From Paraburkholderia sp. BCC1885 (GTDB lineage: Bacteria > Pseudomonadota > Gammaproteobacteria > Burkholderiales > Burkholderiaceae), in NCBI RefSeq assembly GCF_900996235.1, contig NZ_CAAJGM010000208.1, positions 310,001 through 374,000 of the forward strand: DNA of 64,000 nt, given 5' to 3'. Within the stretch, counting starts at the first letter, position 1; each line of letters opens with the position of its first letter. Shown here piece by piece: positions 55,473-64,000 of the stretch. The position numbers were made by a program, and so were the translations under genes. Under the pieces are notes generated by a model. That model was not told where the DNA came from and searched no databases. It saw nothing but the letters and a program-made list of their open reading frames with translations.

Positions 55473-57322
55473 ATGAAGACGTACTCAGGGAGTTCCTCGT
55501 ATCGCTTGGATTTGTGGTCGAAGAATCAAGCTTCAAGAAATTCAATCTGGCTGTCGAAAGTGTCACCAAAGGCGTGATGCAGGCTGGCCTGGCCGTGGCC
55601 GCGACTGCCGCGGGTATTGTTGCTGGTGTGAAGGTCATCTCCAGCCAGATGGAGAATCTTTACTACGCATCGCAGCGAACGGGCGCGACCGTCGGTAACC
55701 TGATGGCGCTGCGCTACGCCGCCGGCCAGATCGGCTTGACGGCTGACCAGGCGCAATCGTCGCTCGAAGGCTTCACGCGCACGCTGCGGCTGAATCCAGG
55801 CACGGACAATCTCCTGTCTTCGCTGGGCGTTACCGGCAAAGATCCGACCGAGAAATTCGATAGCTTCATCGATAAGATGAAGGGCATGCAGCCGTATGTG
55901 GCTGCCGCCTATGCGGGTCTGTTCGGCATTGATCCGGACACGCTGCTGATGCTGGAAAATGGCCTTCCCAAACTGGAAGCCGAGCAGAAGAAATATACCG
56001 AGAGTCTGAAAGCCTGGGGTATAGATCCAGCCCAGGCCGCTGCATCCGGCGTCGATTTCAATAACGCCATCCGTCGCGTAACGAGCGATTTTGACAAGTT
56101 GTGGATTGTCATTGAGTCCAAGCTTGTGCCCGTCCTGACGCCGCTGATTGATCGGTTCGAAAAGTGGGGCGAAACCCATGCGGGAGACGTTGCCAGCGCA
56201 ATCGCCGACGCCGTTCAGAGGCTGGCGAACTGGCTCAATAATATCGACTGGGACAAGACGACTTCGGAGATAGATAAGGTCGTTGATGCGCTGGGTGGCG
56301 TAAAGGGAATCCTGCTTGGACTGGTGGGCATCAAGCTTGCTGGCGTCGCCCTGGAAATAGCCGGACTTGCTGGAGCGCTGGGTAAGCTGGGTGAAGCCGG
56401 ATCAGCCGTAGGCGGTGCGGGTCTCGTAGGATTGCTTGGTCGATTGAGCGGATATGGCCTACTCGGATACGGCGCATACGAAGCCATCAAGACGATGGCC
56501 GACAATACGCCTGGCGGCCACTTCGTTCCGCGCAATGGCGGCGCTCGCCCGACTGGCGGTGTCGGCGGAAGCGACTGGAGCGCCACGTGGGAAAACATCA
56601 AAAAGGCGTTCAACTACGGTGGAACTGGGCATTTCGTTAGTCGTGCCGATACGAATGCACATGGGTCTACGTCTGGCACTACCTACGATGCATTGCCGTC
56701 TCCTTCTGTGCCCGCATCGCCTTCACGGGCGGCCACTTCATCTGGATCGAATTCAGTCGACTCTGCTGCGCTTTTCTCCTCGCTGGAAGACAAGTTCGGG
56801 TTGCCTAAGGGACTTCTGGATAGCGACTGGTATGCGGAGTCGTCGCGCGGTAGGAACATGCGGTCACCCAAGGGTGCCAAAGGCCACTTCGGCTTCATGG
56901 ACGACACGGCCAAAGAATATGGCCTAGCCGATCCAAATGACCTTCAGCAATCGGCGCAGGCCGCAGCCCACAAGTTTTCTGACCTTATGAATCACTATGC
57001 TGGCGATCTTACGAAAGCCATTGCAGGGTATAACTGGGGCGAAGGAAACCTGGACAAGGATATCTCCAGATTCGGTGCCGATTGGGCGCAGCATCTGCCG
57101 CAGGAGACGTTCGATTACGTCAACCGCGTAACGAATGGCATGGGCGGCGCACGCCTCGGTGTGAATGGCACGAACAGTAACCGCTCTGTCGCCGTGACGC
57201 AGACGAACACCTTCCATATTGCCGGCACCTCAGACCCGCAAGGAACTGCGCGCGCCGTGGCTGGTGAGCAATACCGGATCTATGGCGATCTTGTGCGTAA
57301 CTTCGCTGGAGCGGTGCGATGA
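55469..57322 (+). CDS. Tape measure protein with lysozyme-like domain (617 aa)
   Basis: The N-terminal two thirds are helical with hydrophobic stretches (ALGGVKGILLGLVGIKLAGV, GGAGLVGLLGRLSGYGLLGY) that set tail length. The last third (about 435-550) is a lytic transglycosylase-like domain: FGLPKGLLDSDWYAESSRGR, SPKGAKGHFGFMDDTAKEYG, AIAGYNWGEGNLDK, with the catalytic Glu in YAESS. It would help the tail cross peptidoglycan. Confidence 0.9.
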   Translation: MNEDVLREFLVSLGFVVEESSFKKFNLAVESVTKGVMQAGLAVAATAAGIVAGVKVISSQMENLYYASQRTGATVGNLMALRYAAGQIGLTADQAQSSLEGFTRTLRLNPGTDNLLSSLGVTGKDPTEKFDSFIDKMKGMQPYVAAAYAGLFGIDPDTLLMLENGLPKLEAEQKKYTESLKAWGIDPAQAAASGVDFNNAIRRVTSDFDKLWIVIESKLVPVLTPLIDRFEKWGETHAGDVASAIADAVQRLANWLNNIDWDKTTSEIDKVVDALGGVKGILLGLVGIKLAGVALEIAGLAGALGKLGEAGSAVGGAGLVGLLGRLSGYGLLGYGAYEAIKTMADNTPGGHFVPRNGGARPTGGVGGSDWSATWENIKKAFNYGGTGHFVSRADTNAHGSTSGTTYDALPSPSVPASPSRAATSSGSNSVDSAALFSSLEDKFGLPKGLLDSDWYAESSRGRNMRSPKGAKGHFGFMDDTAKEYGLADPNDLQQSAQAAAHKFSDLMNHYAGDLTKAIAGYNWGEGNLDKDISRFGADWAQHLPQETFDYVNRVTNGMGGARLGVNGTNSNRSVAVTQTNTFHIAGTSDPQGTARAVAGEQYRIYGDLVRNFAGAVR

Positions 57323-57999
57323 GCATTCTGGGAAACGTGGCGGCGGCCGGGCAACTCTCGCTCCAGTTGCTGACCATCAAGCCCAAGCGCGGCTTTTACG
57401 CTTCTACCGATGGCGCGATCATCGCCCAGGCAACCGTCGAGGAGATGCATAGCGACGAAACCGAGATCACCGAGCATCCAGTCGAGCAGGGTTCGACGAT
57501 TTCGGATCACGCTTTCTCGCGTCCGTCAGAGGTAATCGTCACGTGCGGGTGGTCGAATAGCCCTAGCGGGAATAGCCCAATCAACGCGCTGATCGGGGCT
57601 GCTGCGAACGCAAGTCCGGTGGCTCAGGCAATCATCGGCGCCGTGCAATTCGCGGGCGGCATCATCAACCTGCTCAACGGTGGCCAGGACACGATCACGA
57701 CCGCCTACAACAGCCTGCTTTCGGCGCAGCAGAACCGCATCCTGTTCGACGTCTACACGGGCAAACGTGTTTATCAGAACATGCTCATCAAGAGCGTGGT
57801 CCAGACGACCGACCAGCACACGGAAAACTCGTCGCTGATCCGCGTGTCGTTCCGACAAATCCTGATGGCCGTGACGCAAACGGTGACCGTGCCAGATTCG
57901 TCGGTAATGGCCAATCCGGAGCAAAATGGCTCGACGGTGAACATGGGAACGCAATCCCTGCTTCCATCGCCCACCTATAACGTGAACGCAGCGCCATGA
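57319..57999 (+). CDS. Baseplate protein, Dit-like (226 aa)
   Basis: LSLQLLTIKPKRGFYASTDG then HPVEQGSTISDHAFSRPSEV and LLSAQQNRILFDVYTGKRVY. The HPVE.G..I.DH....P..V segment is typical of phage baseplate proteins with a Dit-like beta sandwich. Overlaps the tape-measure stop (ATGA). Confidence 0.78.
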   Translation: MSILGNVAAAGQLSLQLLTIKPKRGFYASTDGAIIAQATVEEMHSDETEITEHPVEQGSTISDHAFSRPSEVIVTCGWSNSPSGNSPINALIGAAANASPVAQAIIGAVQFAGGIINLLNGGQDTITTAYNSLLSAQQNRILFDVYTGKRVYQNMLIKSVVQTTDQHTENSSLIRVSFRQILMAVTQTVTVPDSSVMANPEQNGSTVNMGTQSLLPSPTYNVNAAP

Positions 58000-58307
58000 G
58001 TACGCCCTACGAGATTCCGCTATCGCCGCAGCCGCAGATGTTCGGCATCGCGATAGCGGGCACGACTTACACGTTGACGGTCACATGGAATTGGGTGAAC
58101 GCGTCGTGGATCATCAACATTGCGGACTCAAGCGGGAATCCGATCCTGTCGGGCATTCCGATGGTGACCGGTGCCAACCTGCTTGAACAGTTCGGCTATC
58201 TCAACTTTGGCTTTCAGTTGATCGCACAAACTGATAATGCGCCAGATGTAGTGCCGACGTTTGCCGATCTCGGCTCAACCGGGCATCTATACGCTATCGT
58301 CGACTGA
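57996..58307 (+). CDS. Baseplate plug-type protein (103 aa)
   Basis: YEIPLSPQPQMFGIAIAGTT then YTLTVTWNWVNASWIINIAD and ISGIPMVTGANLLEQFGYLN-like sequence. The pattern YEIPL.P..Q.F.I...G..Y.L...WN....W...I.D..G.PI..GIP.V.G..LL....YL matches the DUF6983-like plug family. Ends tail-to-tail with a minus-strand gene (21-bp overlap). Confidence 0.75.
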   Translation: MSTPYEIPLSPQPQMFGIAIAGTTYTLTVTWNWVNASWIINIADSSGNPILSGIPMVTGANLLEQFGYLNFGFQLIAQTDNAPDVVPTFADLGSTGHLYAIVD

Positions 58308-58922
58308 CGGCCATTCGATCACGTTTTGCTGATGGTGCTCGATGCGATCCGTGCCATCGGCGCGCTTAAGCCCGGTCGCGTCAAAGTTCGGGCACCAGTC
58401 GCAGCCAGCCTCGACGGCCATGGCCTGTAACTGGTCCTGCGCACTGGCTGGATGCAGTCGGCTGATTTTCCATGTCGGCCAGCGTGACGCGATCAGGTTG
58501 CACGGCACGAAGTAATCAAATCCGTCCTCGCTATTCCGCACAACGCGAATACAGTGCGCGCGCGGATCGTGGCAGGACAACGACTGGACATAGCACTTTA
58601 GCGATTCGTAGAGCCGCCCAAGGTCGACAAGCGGCAGTCCTCGCGCGTAGAAGCGCGCCGCGGTCATAGTGTTGGCGTAATTCGCGACGGCAAGTGCACG
58701 GGATATCTGCTCTGGCGTCCGGCCGAATGCCGCGAAGTGGTGAAGGAGCCCATTTGTTTCGGCCTCCCAATACCGGTCTGCGCCTTTGCTGATCGCTACG
58801 ACGGACGGGTAAGCGGTTGCCTTGCTCTTCGGAAACATAACGCCCAGCACGTGTTCGCGCGATACCTGCGCAATCTCGAAGCTGACAGTGGCGACATCGG
58901 TTTTCACGGAAAGATATGGCAA
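58287..58922 (-). CDS. Minus-strand moron of unknown function (211 aa)
   Basis: MPYLSVKTDVATVSFEIAQV then ERYWEAETNGLLHHFAAFGR-like sequence and SEDGFDYFVPCNLIASRWPT. No family recognised; soluble, no signal. It overlaps plus-strand tail genes at both ends (21 bp and 7 bp) and opposes the late transcript, so it is a typical inserted moron, probably expressed in the lysogen. Confidence 0.7.
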   Translation of the reverse strand: MPYLSVKTDVATVSFEIAQVSREHVLGVMFPKSKATAYPSVVAISKGADRYWEAETNGLLHHFAAFGRTPEQISRALAVANYANTMTAARFYARGLPLVDLGRLYESLKCYVQSLSCHDPRAHCIRVVRNSEDGFDYFVPCNLIASRWPTWKISRLHPASAQDQLQAMAVEAGCDWCPNFDATGLKRADGTDRIEHHQQNVIEWPSVDDSV

Positions 58923-59872
58923 ACCAATTCGGCAGACAGGCCAGTCTGATCGTGAGCACTGGAACGCAGGGCCTTGATCTCTCGCAACTCAGATTCAAAT
59001 TCCAGACCCGGAACGCAGACACGCAAGCTCCGAATACGCTGTATGTCCGCATCTACAACCTGGCGCCGACCACGGTCCAGACGATCCAGAAGGAATTCAC
59101 GACCGTAACATTACAGGCAGGTTACGAATCGGGTAATTACGGCATTATATTCCAAGGCACGATCAAGCAGATCGCGACGGGGCGTGAACGTAATGTGGAT
59201 TCGTACCTGGATATCTGGGCTGCCGACGGGGACGAGTTTTATAACTTCGCGGTTATCAGTCTATCGCTCGCCGCGGGCCAGACGCCCGAACAGGTCATCA
59301 ACGCGATCCAGTCGGCTCCCTCGGTCAATGGTGTGGCGCCGGTTCAGTATGCCAGCGATGCACAAGGCCTGGTTGCCGGTGCGGGTGCGGGACAGGCACA
59401 AGCCTTGTCGAGGGGGAAAGTCCTCTTCGGGATGACGAGGGACTACGCACGGGATTGGGCTGACAAGTACGGGTATCGCTGGTCACTGCAAAACGGTCAG
59501 TTCGTTGTGGTGCCGATTACGGGATATCGCCCCGGCGAAGCGGTTGTGCTTTCATCGACCACCGGCTTGATCGGAATTCCTGAAATCACGAATGAAGGCG
59601 TCACGGCGCGGGCGCTGCTCAACCCACTGATTCGCATCGGGTGTCTGGTGCAGATTGCCCAGTCGGATATCAACCAGATAACGCAACAGCAGCAGGGTTT
59701 GCAGTATTCGCCTGCGGTCGCAAACGCGACAACTGCGGCCGGATTTTATCGGGTGATGCTAGCCACCTTCAGCGGCGATACCCGGGCGAATGACTGGTAC
59801 GTAGACATCGTTTGCCTCGCCGTCGATACGACTGCGCCAAACCAGAATGACTCGGTTTCGGTGGCCGGCTAG
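58916..59872 (+). CDS. Baseplate hub protein (318 aa)
   Basis: LDLSQLRFKFQTRNADTQAP then NTLYVRIYNLAPTTVQTIQK and GYESGNYGIIFQGTIKQIAT. The order of a beta module, LYVRIYNL, G..G.IF.G.I.Q and a second beta module is that of Gp27-like hub proteins. Lies between plug and spike genes. Confidence 0.82.
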   Translation: MANQFGRQASLIVSTGTQGLDLSQLRFKFQTRNADTQAPNTLYVRIYNLAPTTVQTIQKEFTTVTLQAGYESGNYGIIFQGTIKQIATGRERNVDSYLDIWAADGDEFYNFAVISLSLAAGQTPEQVINAIQSAPSVNGVAPVQYASDAQGLVAGAGAGQAQALSRGKVLFGMTRDYARDWADKYGYRWSLQNGQFVVVPITGYRPGEAVVLSSTTGLIGIPEITNEGVTARALLNPLIRIGCLVQIAQSDINQITQQQQGLQYSPAVANATTAAGFYRVMLATFSGDTRANDWYVDIVCLAVDTTAPNQNDSVSVAG

Positions 59873-60429
59873 CGTTCGATCATCTGGGGATTTGTGACCC
59901 CTGCAAATGGACGTCCATCTTTCATGGTTCCCCAGACGACGGGAAGATAGCCGCCCTCCATCTTGACATTCATGGGCGTCCCCGCCGGAACGAACTGACA
60001 TCGGTAGTCGGAAGGATTGGGCTCTTCGCCAACGTCATATCCATTGACGAGTGCTGCGCGTCTGCGGAGATCGGCCGGCAATGAAAGTCGCGCGTGTCGC
60101 GCCATATTGATCTGGCCGAAAAGCCAGTTTGCCTCATCCATCGAAGGGCAGACGATCGCGCCGTCAACCAGATCGATGCCTTTGGCTATCGATTGAATTG
60201 GCACTTTCGGCGCGAGAGATACATGCCCTACTGGTGTCGGAGCGGCGGCAATAGTCATCTCGGGCTGATCAATCTGGCTTATCGCTGGTTGAGGCTTTAC
60301 GTCTGCATCGCTCGCGCCCTGATTCGACAGCCCTGACAACTGGCTTGCCAATGGCAATTGGGCTTCCCACGGCTGCTGCGTTGCGCATGCCGACAGGGCG
60401 AGCATTGAAACAAGAATCATTTTTTTCAT
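59869..60429 (-). CDS. Minus-strand lipoprotein moron (186 aa)
   Basis: MKKMILVSMLALSACATQQP has a lipoprotein signal with lipobox LSAC. The mature protein has a Pro/Ala-rich linker (about 25-80) and a folded C-terminal part (CPSMDEANWLFGQINMARHA, then CQFVPAGTPMNVKMEGGYLP). GGAGA precedes the ATG. It lies antisense inside the tail operon. Lipoprotein morons often block superinfection or change the envelope; the role here is unproven. Confidence 0.78.
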   Translation of the reverse strand: MKKMILVSMLALSACATQQPWEAQLPLASQLSGLSNQGASDADVKPQPAISQIDQPEMTIAAAPTPVGHVSLAPKVPIQSIAKGIDLVDGAIVCPSMDEANWLFGQINMARHARLSLPADLRRRAALVNGYDVGEEPNPSDYRCQFVPAGTPMNVKMEGGYLPVVWGTMKDGRPFAGVTNPQMIER

Positions 60430-60440
60430 AATGGTCTCCA

Positions 60441-61181
60441 ATGCTCCAGATAGAGCGTGTAAATGATAGTCAGGAGGCGCTTCAAACTGCTCTTGACGGC
60501 CGGCAGGCGCAAATCTGGACCACGATGCCAGGCTTCATCGAGGCCGTCAATGGTAACGGAACGGTGAATGTCCAGCCGGCGATCATGTGCCAGGTGCGCG
60601 CGCCGAATGGTTCGATGGTATGGACTGCCTTACCCCTGCTGCTTGACTGCCCGATTGTCTACCAGCGCGGCGGCGGCTGCACTTTCACGTTTCCAGTAGC
60701 GAAGAATGATGAATGCGTGGTGTCGTTCGCCTCGCGCTGCATAGACGCGTGGTGGTCTGCCGGCGGAATTCAGGTGCAATCCGAATTCCGCATGCACGAC
60801 CTGTCCGACGGTTTCGCATTCGTCGGCCCGTTCTCTCAGGCGACGCTGATCGGCGGAATTAGCACATCAAGCGCGCAGCTTCGCAGCAACGACGGTTCGA
60901 CCTTTATTGACCTGAACCCATCCACCCAGAAAGTGACGATTACCGCGCCAGGTGGATTCACGGTCAATGCACCGCAATCGAACTTCAGCGGAGCGGTGAT
61001 TATTCAAGGCCTTCTGTCCTGGCTTGCCGGGATGACTGGCAGCGTTGCAAGTGGTGTGGCGTCGCTGATTACCGGCACCGTCCAGTTCGTCGGCTCGATC
61101 ACATCGAACGGTCATGCGATCGACAGCACGCACCAGCATACAAACTCTGGCGGCACCGGATTGGGCGGGCCGCCCCAATGA
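60441..61181 (+). CDS. Membrane-puncturing spike (Gp138 type)
   Basis: A 246-residue protein. The Gp138-like OB domain (TTMPGFIEAVNGNGTVNVQP, then DCPIVYQRGGGCTFTFPVAK) is followed by beta-helix repeats and a C-terminal tip with DSTHQHTNSGGTGLGGP; the HxH is the iron-binding tip motif of phage spikes. Divergent from the lipoprotein gene with only 11 bp between. Confidence 0.9.
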   Translation: MLQIERVNDSQEALQTALDGRQAQIWTTMPGFIEAVNGNGTVNVQPAIMCQVRAPNGSMVWTALPLLLDCPIVYQRGGGCTFTFPVAKNDECVVSFASRCIDAWWSAGGIQVQSEFRMHDLSDGFAFVGPFSQATLIGGISTSSAQLRSNDGSTFIDLNPSTQKVTITAPGGFTVNAPQSNFSGAVIIQGLLSWLAGMTGSVASGVASLITGTVQFVGSITSNGHAIDSTHQHTNSGGTGLGGPPQ

Positions 61182-61189
61182 GATAAGAC

Positions 61190-61540
61190 ATGCGCTATCG
61201 AATGCTCGACGCCAACGGCGACTACACGTGGGGGCAAGCAGGCCAAAATTTCCTCATAAATTCGCCCGCTGCCGTAGGTCAGGCAATCCTCACCAGACTC
61301 AAATTAATGCAGGGTGAGTGGTTCCTAGACCAGACGGCCGGCACGCCATACGACCAGATCCTCGGCGCCGGTACCGAATCAACGCGCGACCTAGCCGTGC
61401 AAACCGTGATTCTTCAAACGCAAGGCGTGAGTGAAATCGTTGAATACGCCAGTTATTTGAATCCGACGACCCGCGAGTTTATCTGGGCCGTAACGGTCGA
61501 CACGATCTACGGCACCACAACTGTTACGAACGGCACCTGA
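61190..61540 (+). CDS. Baseplate wedge protein (gp25-like, 116 aa)
   Basis: MLDANGDYTWGQAGQNFLIN then SPAAVGQAILTRLKLMQGEW and LQTQGVSEIVEYASYLNPTT. The AV.Q.I.TRL.L..GEWFLD...G.PY...I.G pattern is that of gpW/gp25-family wedge components. Confidence 0.85.
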   Translation: MRYRMLDANGDYTWGQAGQNFLINSPAAVGQAILTRLKLMQGEWFLDQTAGTPYDQILGAGTESTRDLAVQTVILQTQGVSEIVEYASYLNPTTREFIWAVTVDTIYGTTTVTNGT

Positions 61541-62976
61541 TGGCAACGACCTTTCCACTTCCGACGCTCGCATGCACGATCTCGTCGACCGGGATATCTG
61601 CGCCTACCTACTCGGACATACTTTCCAGCCTGACCGCGAGCTTTTTGAGCATCTACGGAAGTGATTCCTATGTTCAGCCTGATAGCCAGGATGGACAGAT
61701 GCTTGCGCTGTGGGCTCAGACCATCAATGACGGCAACCAGGCCGACATCGCCACGTACAACGGCTACTCGCCGACCTATGCCCAAGGCGCCGCACTCTCG
61801 AGTCAGGTCAAGATCAACGGTATTCGCCGTGCCTCCTCGAGCAACAGTTCCGCCGTGGTCGACGTGGGCGGCCAGGTGGGCTCGATCATCACGAATGGCG
61901 TCGCGCGAGATACGAATCAGAACCTGTGGAACCTGCCGGCCACCGTTGAAATCCCCATTTCAGGGACGATTGCCGTCACTGCGGTAGCGCAGCAACCTGG
62001 CGCGATCACCGCAATCGCCGGGGCCATCTCAACGATCTACAACCCGCAACCCGGCTGGCAGTCGGTCTCCAATCCGTCGGCTGCGGCACCCGGCAATCCG
62101 GTTCAGACGGATGCCGCGCTTCGTCAGCAACAGGCTGTATCAACGTCACTGCCGGCGCAGACTCCATTGCAGGCGATTATCGCAAACGTCGCCAACACGC
62201 CCGGTATTGGGCGCTATGCAATCTACGAGAACGACACTGGCACGACCGATAGCAACGGCATTCCGGGGCACTCCATCGCAGTAGTGGCCGAGGGCGGCAA
62301 CGTTGTCACGATTGCCCAGACCATCGAGGCAAAGAAGTCTCCTGGGACGGGGACATTCGGAACGACCTCGGAAACCGTCCGGGACCCCGCCGGCGTCCCC
62401 ATCACGATCAATCTGTTCGAACTGTCCGAAGTCAGTATTTTCGTTCAGGCGACCATCGTTCCTCTAACCGGCTTTGTCTCGACGACCGGCACGCTGATTG
62501 TCAATGCGATTGCAGCCTACCTGTCTGGCTTCGCGATTGGTCAGGATTCCATGCTTGGCAAACTGTTCGGTCCTGCAAACCTCTCGGGGGATGCAGCGAC
62601 GAACAGTTCCAGCCTCACGCAGGCTCAACTCGACGTGCTCAGCAACACGTACAACCTGCCCATTTCGAATCTGTATCAGGGTCGCTTTGACATGGTTGTG
62701 ACCGGCGGCCCGTACACCTCTGGCACTAGCACGATCAATATCCAGAACGTCGCGAGCCTGGCGAATGGGCGCTCGATCATCGTGAATCAGGTAGACGGTT
62801 CGCAATTGACTGCGGTCATCACTGGTATCGCGGGGAATGCGGTCACGTTCACGCCGGCCATCGCGAGCGGTAAGACGATTGACGCCGGCGCACAGGTATA
62901 TGCGAACGGCGACCTGACGATTGCATTCAACGAGGGTGCGGAGTGCGCGGCGGCTGATATCAATCTGGTGACGTGA
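61540..62976 (+). CDS. Baseplate J-like protein (478 aa)
   Basis: APTYSDILSSLTASFLSIYG, DSQDGQMLALWAQTINDGNQ and VNGIRR-type KINGIRRASSSNSSAVVDVG, then GAISTIYNPQPGWQSVSNPS are the baseplate_J (gp47) signatures. The C-terminal half contains an inserted beta region. It forms the wedge periphery. Confidence 0.9.
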   Translation: MATTFPLPTLACTISSTGISAPTYSDILSSLTASFLSIYGSDSYVQPDSQDGQMLALWAQTINDGNQADIATYNGYSPTYAQGAALSSQVKINGIRRASSSNSSAVVDVGGQVGSIITNGVARDTNQNLWNLPATVEIPISGTIAVTAVAQQPGAITAIAGAISTIYNPQPGWQSVSNPSAAAPGNPVQTDAALRQQQAVSTSLPAQTPLQAIIANVANTPGIGRYAIYENDTGTTDSNGIPGHSIAVVAEGGNVVTIAQTIEAKKSPGTGTFGTTSETVRDPAGVPITINLFELSEVSIFVQATIVPLTGFVSTTGTLIVNAIAAYLSGFAIGQDSMLGKLFGPANLSGDAATNSSSLTQAQLDVLSNTYNLPISNLYQGRFDMVVTGGPYTSGTSTINIQNVASLANGRSIIVNQVDGSQLTAVITGIAGNAVTFTPAIASGKTIDAGAQVYANGDLTIAFNEGAECAAADINLVT

Positions 62977-63647
62977 TGACGGTACAACTTTCCCAGTACA
63001 CGTCGCTCATCACCAGTGAGCACAATGAAAAGCCACGTTTCATGGCGATGGTCTCGCTGCTCGGTCAATGGGCAGTCGATCGCCAGAACATGCTGGCATC
63101 AATTCCGGGTCTGTTCGATATCGATGATGCGGTCGGCCAGCAACTGGATTGGGTCGGCCAATGGGTCGGCGTCTCGCGCAACCTGTCCATCCCCCTGACG
63201 GGCGTCTATTTCAGTTTCGACACGTCCGGTCTTGGCTTCGATCAAGGAACATGGCTAGGGCCGTTCGACCCGACTACGGGCCTGGTATCGCTTCCGGATA
63301 ACGCCTATCGGACCCTGCTGTACGCGGTCATCGCCGCAAACAACTGGGATGGAACTGTCCCCGGTGCGTACACCGCCTGGAACACGATCTTTGAGCCGTT
63401 GGGTTACAGCATCCTGATCGAAGACGGTCAGGACATGACCATGACGGTTGCGCTGATTGGACCAACTCCAGATGCGGTGACACTGGCGTTATTCACGGGC
63501 GGCTATCTCAACCTGAGACCGGCCGGCGTGGGCATCACCTTCTATTACACGCAGAGCGTTCCAGACGTCCCGATCTTCGGCTTCGATGCCGAAAATTCCT
63601 CGATATCAGGTTTCGACGTAGGCGCTTGGGCAGTTTCCGTCGCCTGA
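62973..63647 (+). CDS. DUF2612 baseplate protein (224 aa)
   Basis: YTSLITSEHNEKPRFMAMVS then GLFDIDDAVGQQLDWVGQWV and GVSRNLSIP are DUF2612 (gpI-like) hallmarks. It links wedge to tail fibre and directly precedes the fibre gene. ATGA overlap. Confidence 0.88.
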   Translation: MMTVQLSQYTSLITSEHNEKPRFMAMVSLLGQWAVDRQNMLASIPGLFDIDDAVGQQLDWVGQWVGVSRNLSIPLTGVYFSFDTSGLGFDQGTWLGPFDPTTGLVSLPDNAYRTLLYAVIAANNWDGTVPGAYTAWNTIFEPLGYSILIEDGQDMTMTVALIGPTPDAVTLALFTGGYLNLRPAGVGITFYYTQSVPDVPIFGFDAENSSISGFDVGAWAVSVA

Positions 63648-63668
63648 CACCCTCTTCAGCTTTACACG

Positions 63669-63694
63669 ATAGGCCGCCTCCGGGTGGCCTTTTG
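63669..63694 (+). terminator. Intrinsic terminator
   Basis: AGGCCGCC (63671-63678), TCCG, GGTGGCCT (63683-63690), then TTTT; one G-U pair. Lies between baseplate and fibre genes. Confidence 0.75.
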
Positions 63695-63710
63695 CATTTC
63701 TGGGCCACCG

Positions 63711-64000
63711 ATGACCACTGAAAATGATTTCATCCCGTTCGCCGTAGGCGGCAGCGCGAACGTTATCTCGCAAGCGACCTACGCCGCAGATACCACGCTC
63801 ACGCAAGGCGGCTTTACTGCCGGCATTGCGACCTCGGCGCAACTGAACAAGGTCTGGCGCCAGTCAAGCATTATGGCGGCCGTCATCGCTTCATTCATCG
63901 TGGCCGAGACCGGCCAGACGGCGATCGACGATGGCACGACTGCGACACTTCTGACGAACTTCACGAACGCCGTCAATGCGGCTTCCAAGAACAAGATCAT
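63711..64000 (+). CDS. Tail fibre protein, 5' part only
   Basis: The frame starts MTTENDFIPFAVGGSANVIS and runs open to the window edge (96 codons seen). FIPFA.G..ANV..Q..Y.......GF..G.A...QLNK..RQ....AA.IA.F is the common N-terminal anchor of phage tail fibres, which attaches to the baseplate while the missing C-terminus binds the host. Confidence 0.85.
   Translation, partial: MTTENDFIPFAVGGSANVISQATYAADTTLTQGGFTAGIATSAQLNKVWRQSSIMAAVIASFIVAETGQTAIDDGTTATLLTNFTNAVNAASKNKI

Noticed and set aside
55469..57322. Naming the lysozyme-like domain a dedicated endolysin
   Set aside because: It is fused to the tape measure and lies in the tail operon; no holin or endolysin cassette is visible in this window, so it is most likely beyond the right edge.

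Overview
The window looks like DNA of a Burkholderiaceae bacterium, roughly 60% GC and perhaps Paraburkholderia or Caballeronia. That is inferred from protein flavour and composition only. Host-type genes fill about 1-3.8 kb: an amidase, a DUF302 protein, a TetR regulator and a truncated hypothetical, all on the minus strand behind an operator-like 41-bp inverted repeat. Nearly everything from about 4.6 kb to the right edge belongs to a temperate phage with a contractile (myovirus) tail. It carries a DUF3383 sheath, DUF3277 tube, Gp138 spike, J-like baseplate and a DUF1073/DUF2184 head. Its right end lies beyond the window.

Layout: 3.8-4.6 kb is a graveyard holding an internal piece of a Twinkle/T7-type helicase, an excisionase-like fragment and an AlpA-like gene with two compensating frameshifts. 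From 4.6 to 7.4 kb come three coupled micro-genes, a DUF3800 gene coupled to a P4-type integrase, arm-type repeats and a tRNA-Leu 3'-end fragment that looks like an att core. From 7.45 to 23.5 kb runs the leftward early operon: excisionase-like protein, DUF4224/GIY-YIG, RtcB, a clamp-like protein, PolB-type exonuclease, SSB-like protein, Sak4-like ATPase, a coiled-coil protein, a chain of tiny zinc-binding and membrane proteins, and an acyl carrier protein. It starts from a repressor-controlled PL at about 23.5 kb. Three long stretches of this otherwise gapless operon (0.67, 0.40 and 0.86 kb) have no convincing genes but contain long nested inverted repeats. I interpret them as large structured noncoding RNAs.

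From 23.6 to 26 kb lies the immunity region: a retropepsin module, a CI-type LexA-like repressor, three operators and a Cro-like gene. Five sites across PL and PR/PRM share the pattern (c/a/t)TACAA-N6-TTGTA(g/t), one of them degenerate. From 26 to 38 kb are rightward early genes: a CII-position regulator behind a tR1-like terminator, an O-type initiator with internal iterons, DnaB, an adenine/N4 methyltransferase, a C5 methyltransferase overprinted with a second full-length ORF, a PAPS-reductase-like protein, NinB and NinG, ending with a candidate late regulator. From 38 to 64 kb lie the late genes: terminase, an HNH endonuclease inserted beside a recoded portal 5' end, head, neck, sheath, tube, tape measure (with a -1 frameshift chaperone), baseplate and the start of a tail fibre. 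Two minus-strand morons, one a lipoprotein, sit inside the tail operon.

How it fits together: in the lysogen CI should silence PL and PR. On induction the left operon would supply recombination functions, RNA repair (RtcB), excision and the putative large RNAs. The right operon would replicate and methylate the genome and then switch on late genes. The strongest candidates for undescribed biology are the three structured RNAs, the overprinted methyltransferase locus and the HNH/recoded-portal arrangement.
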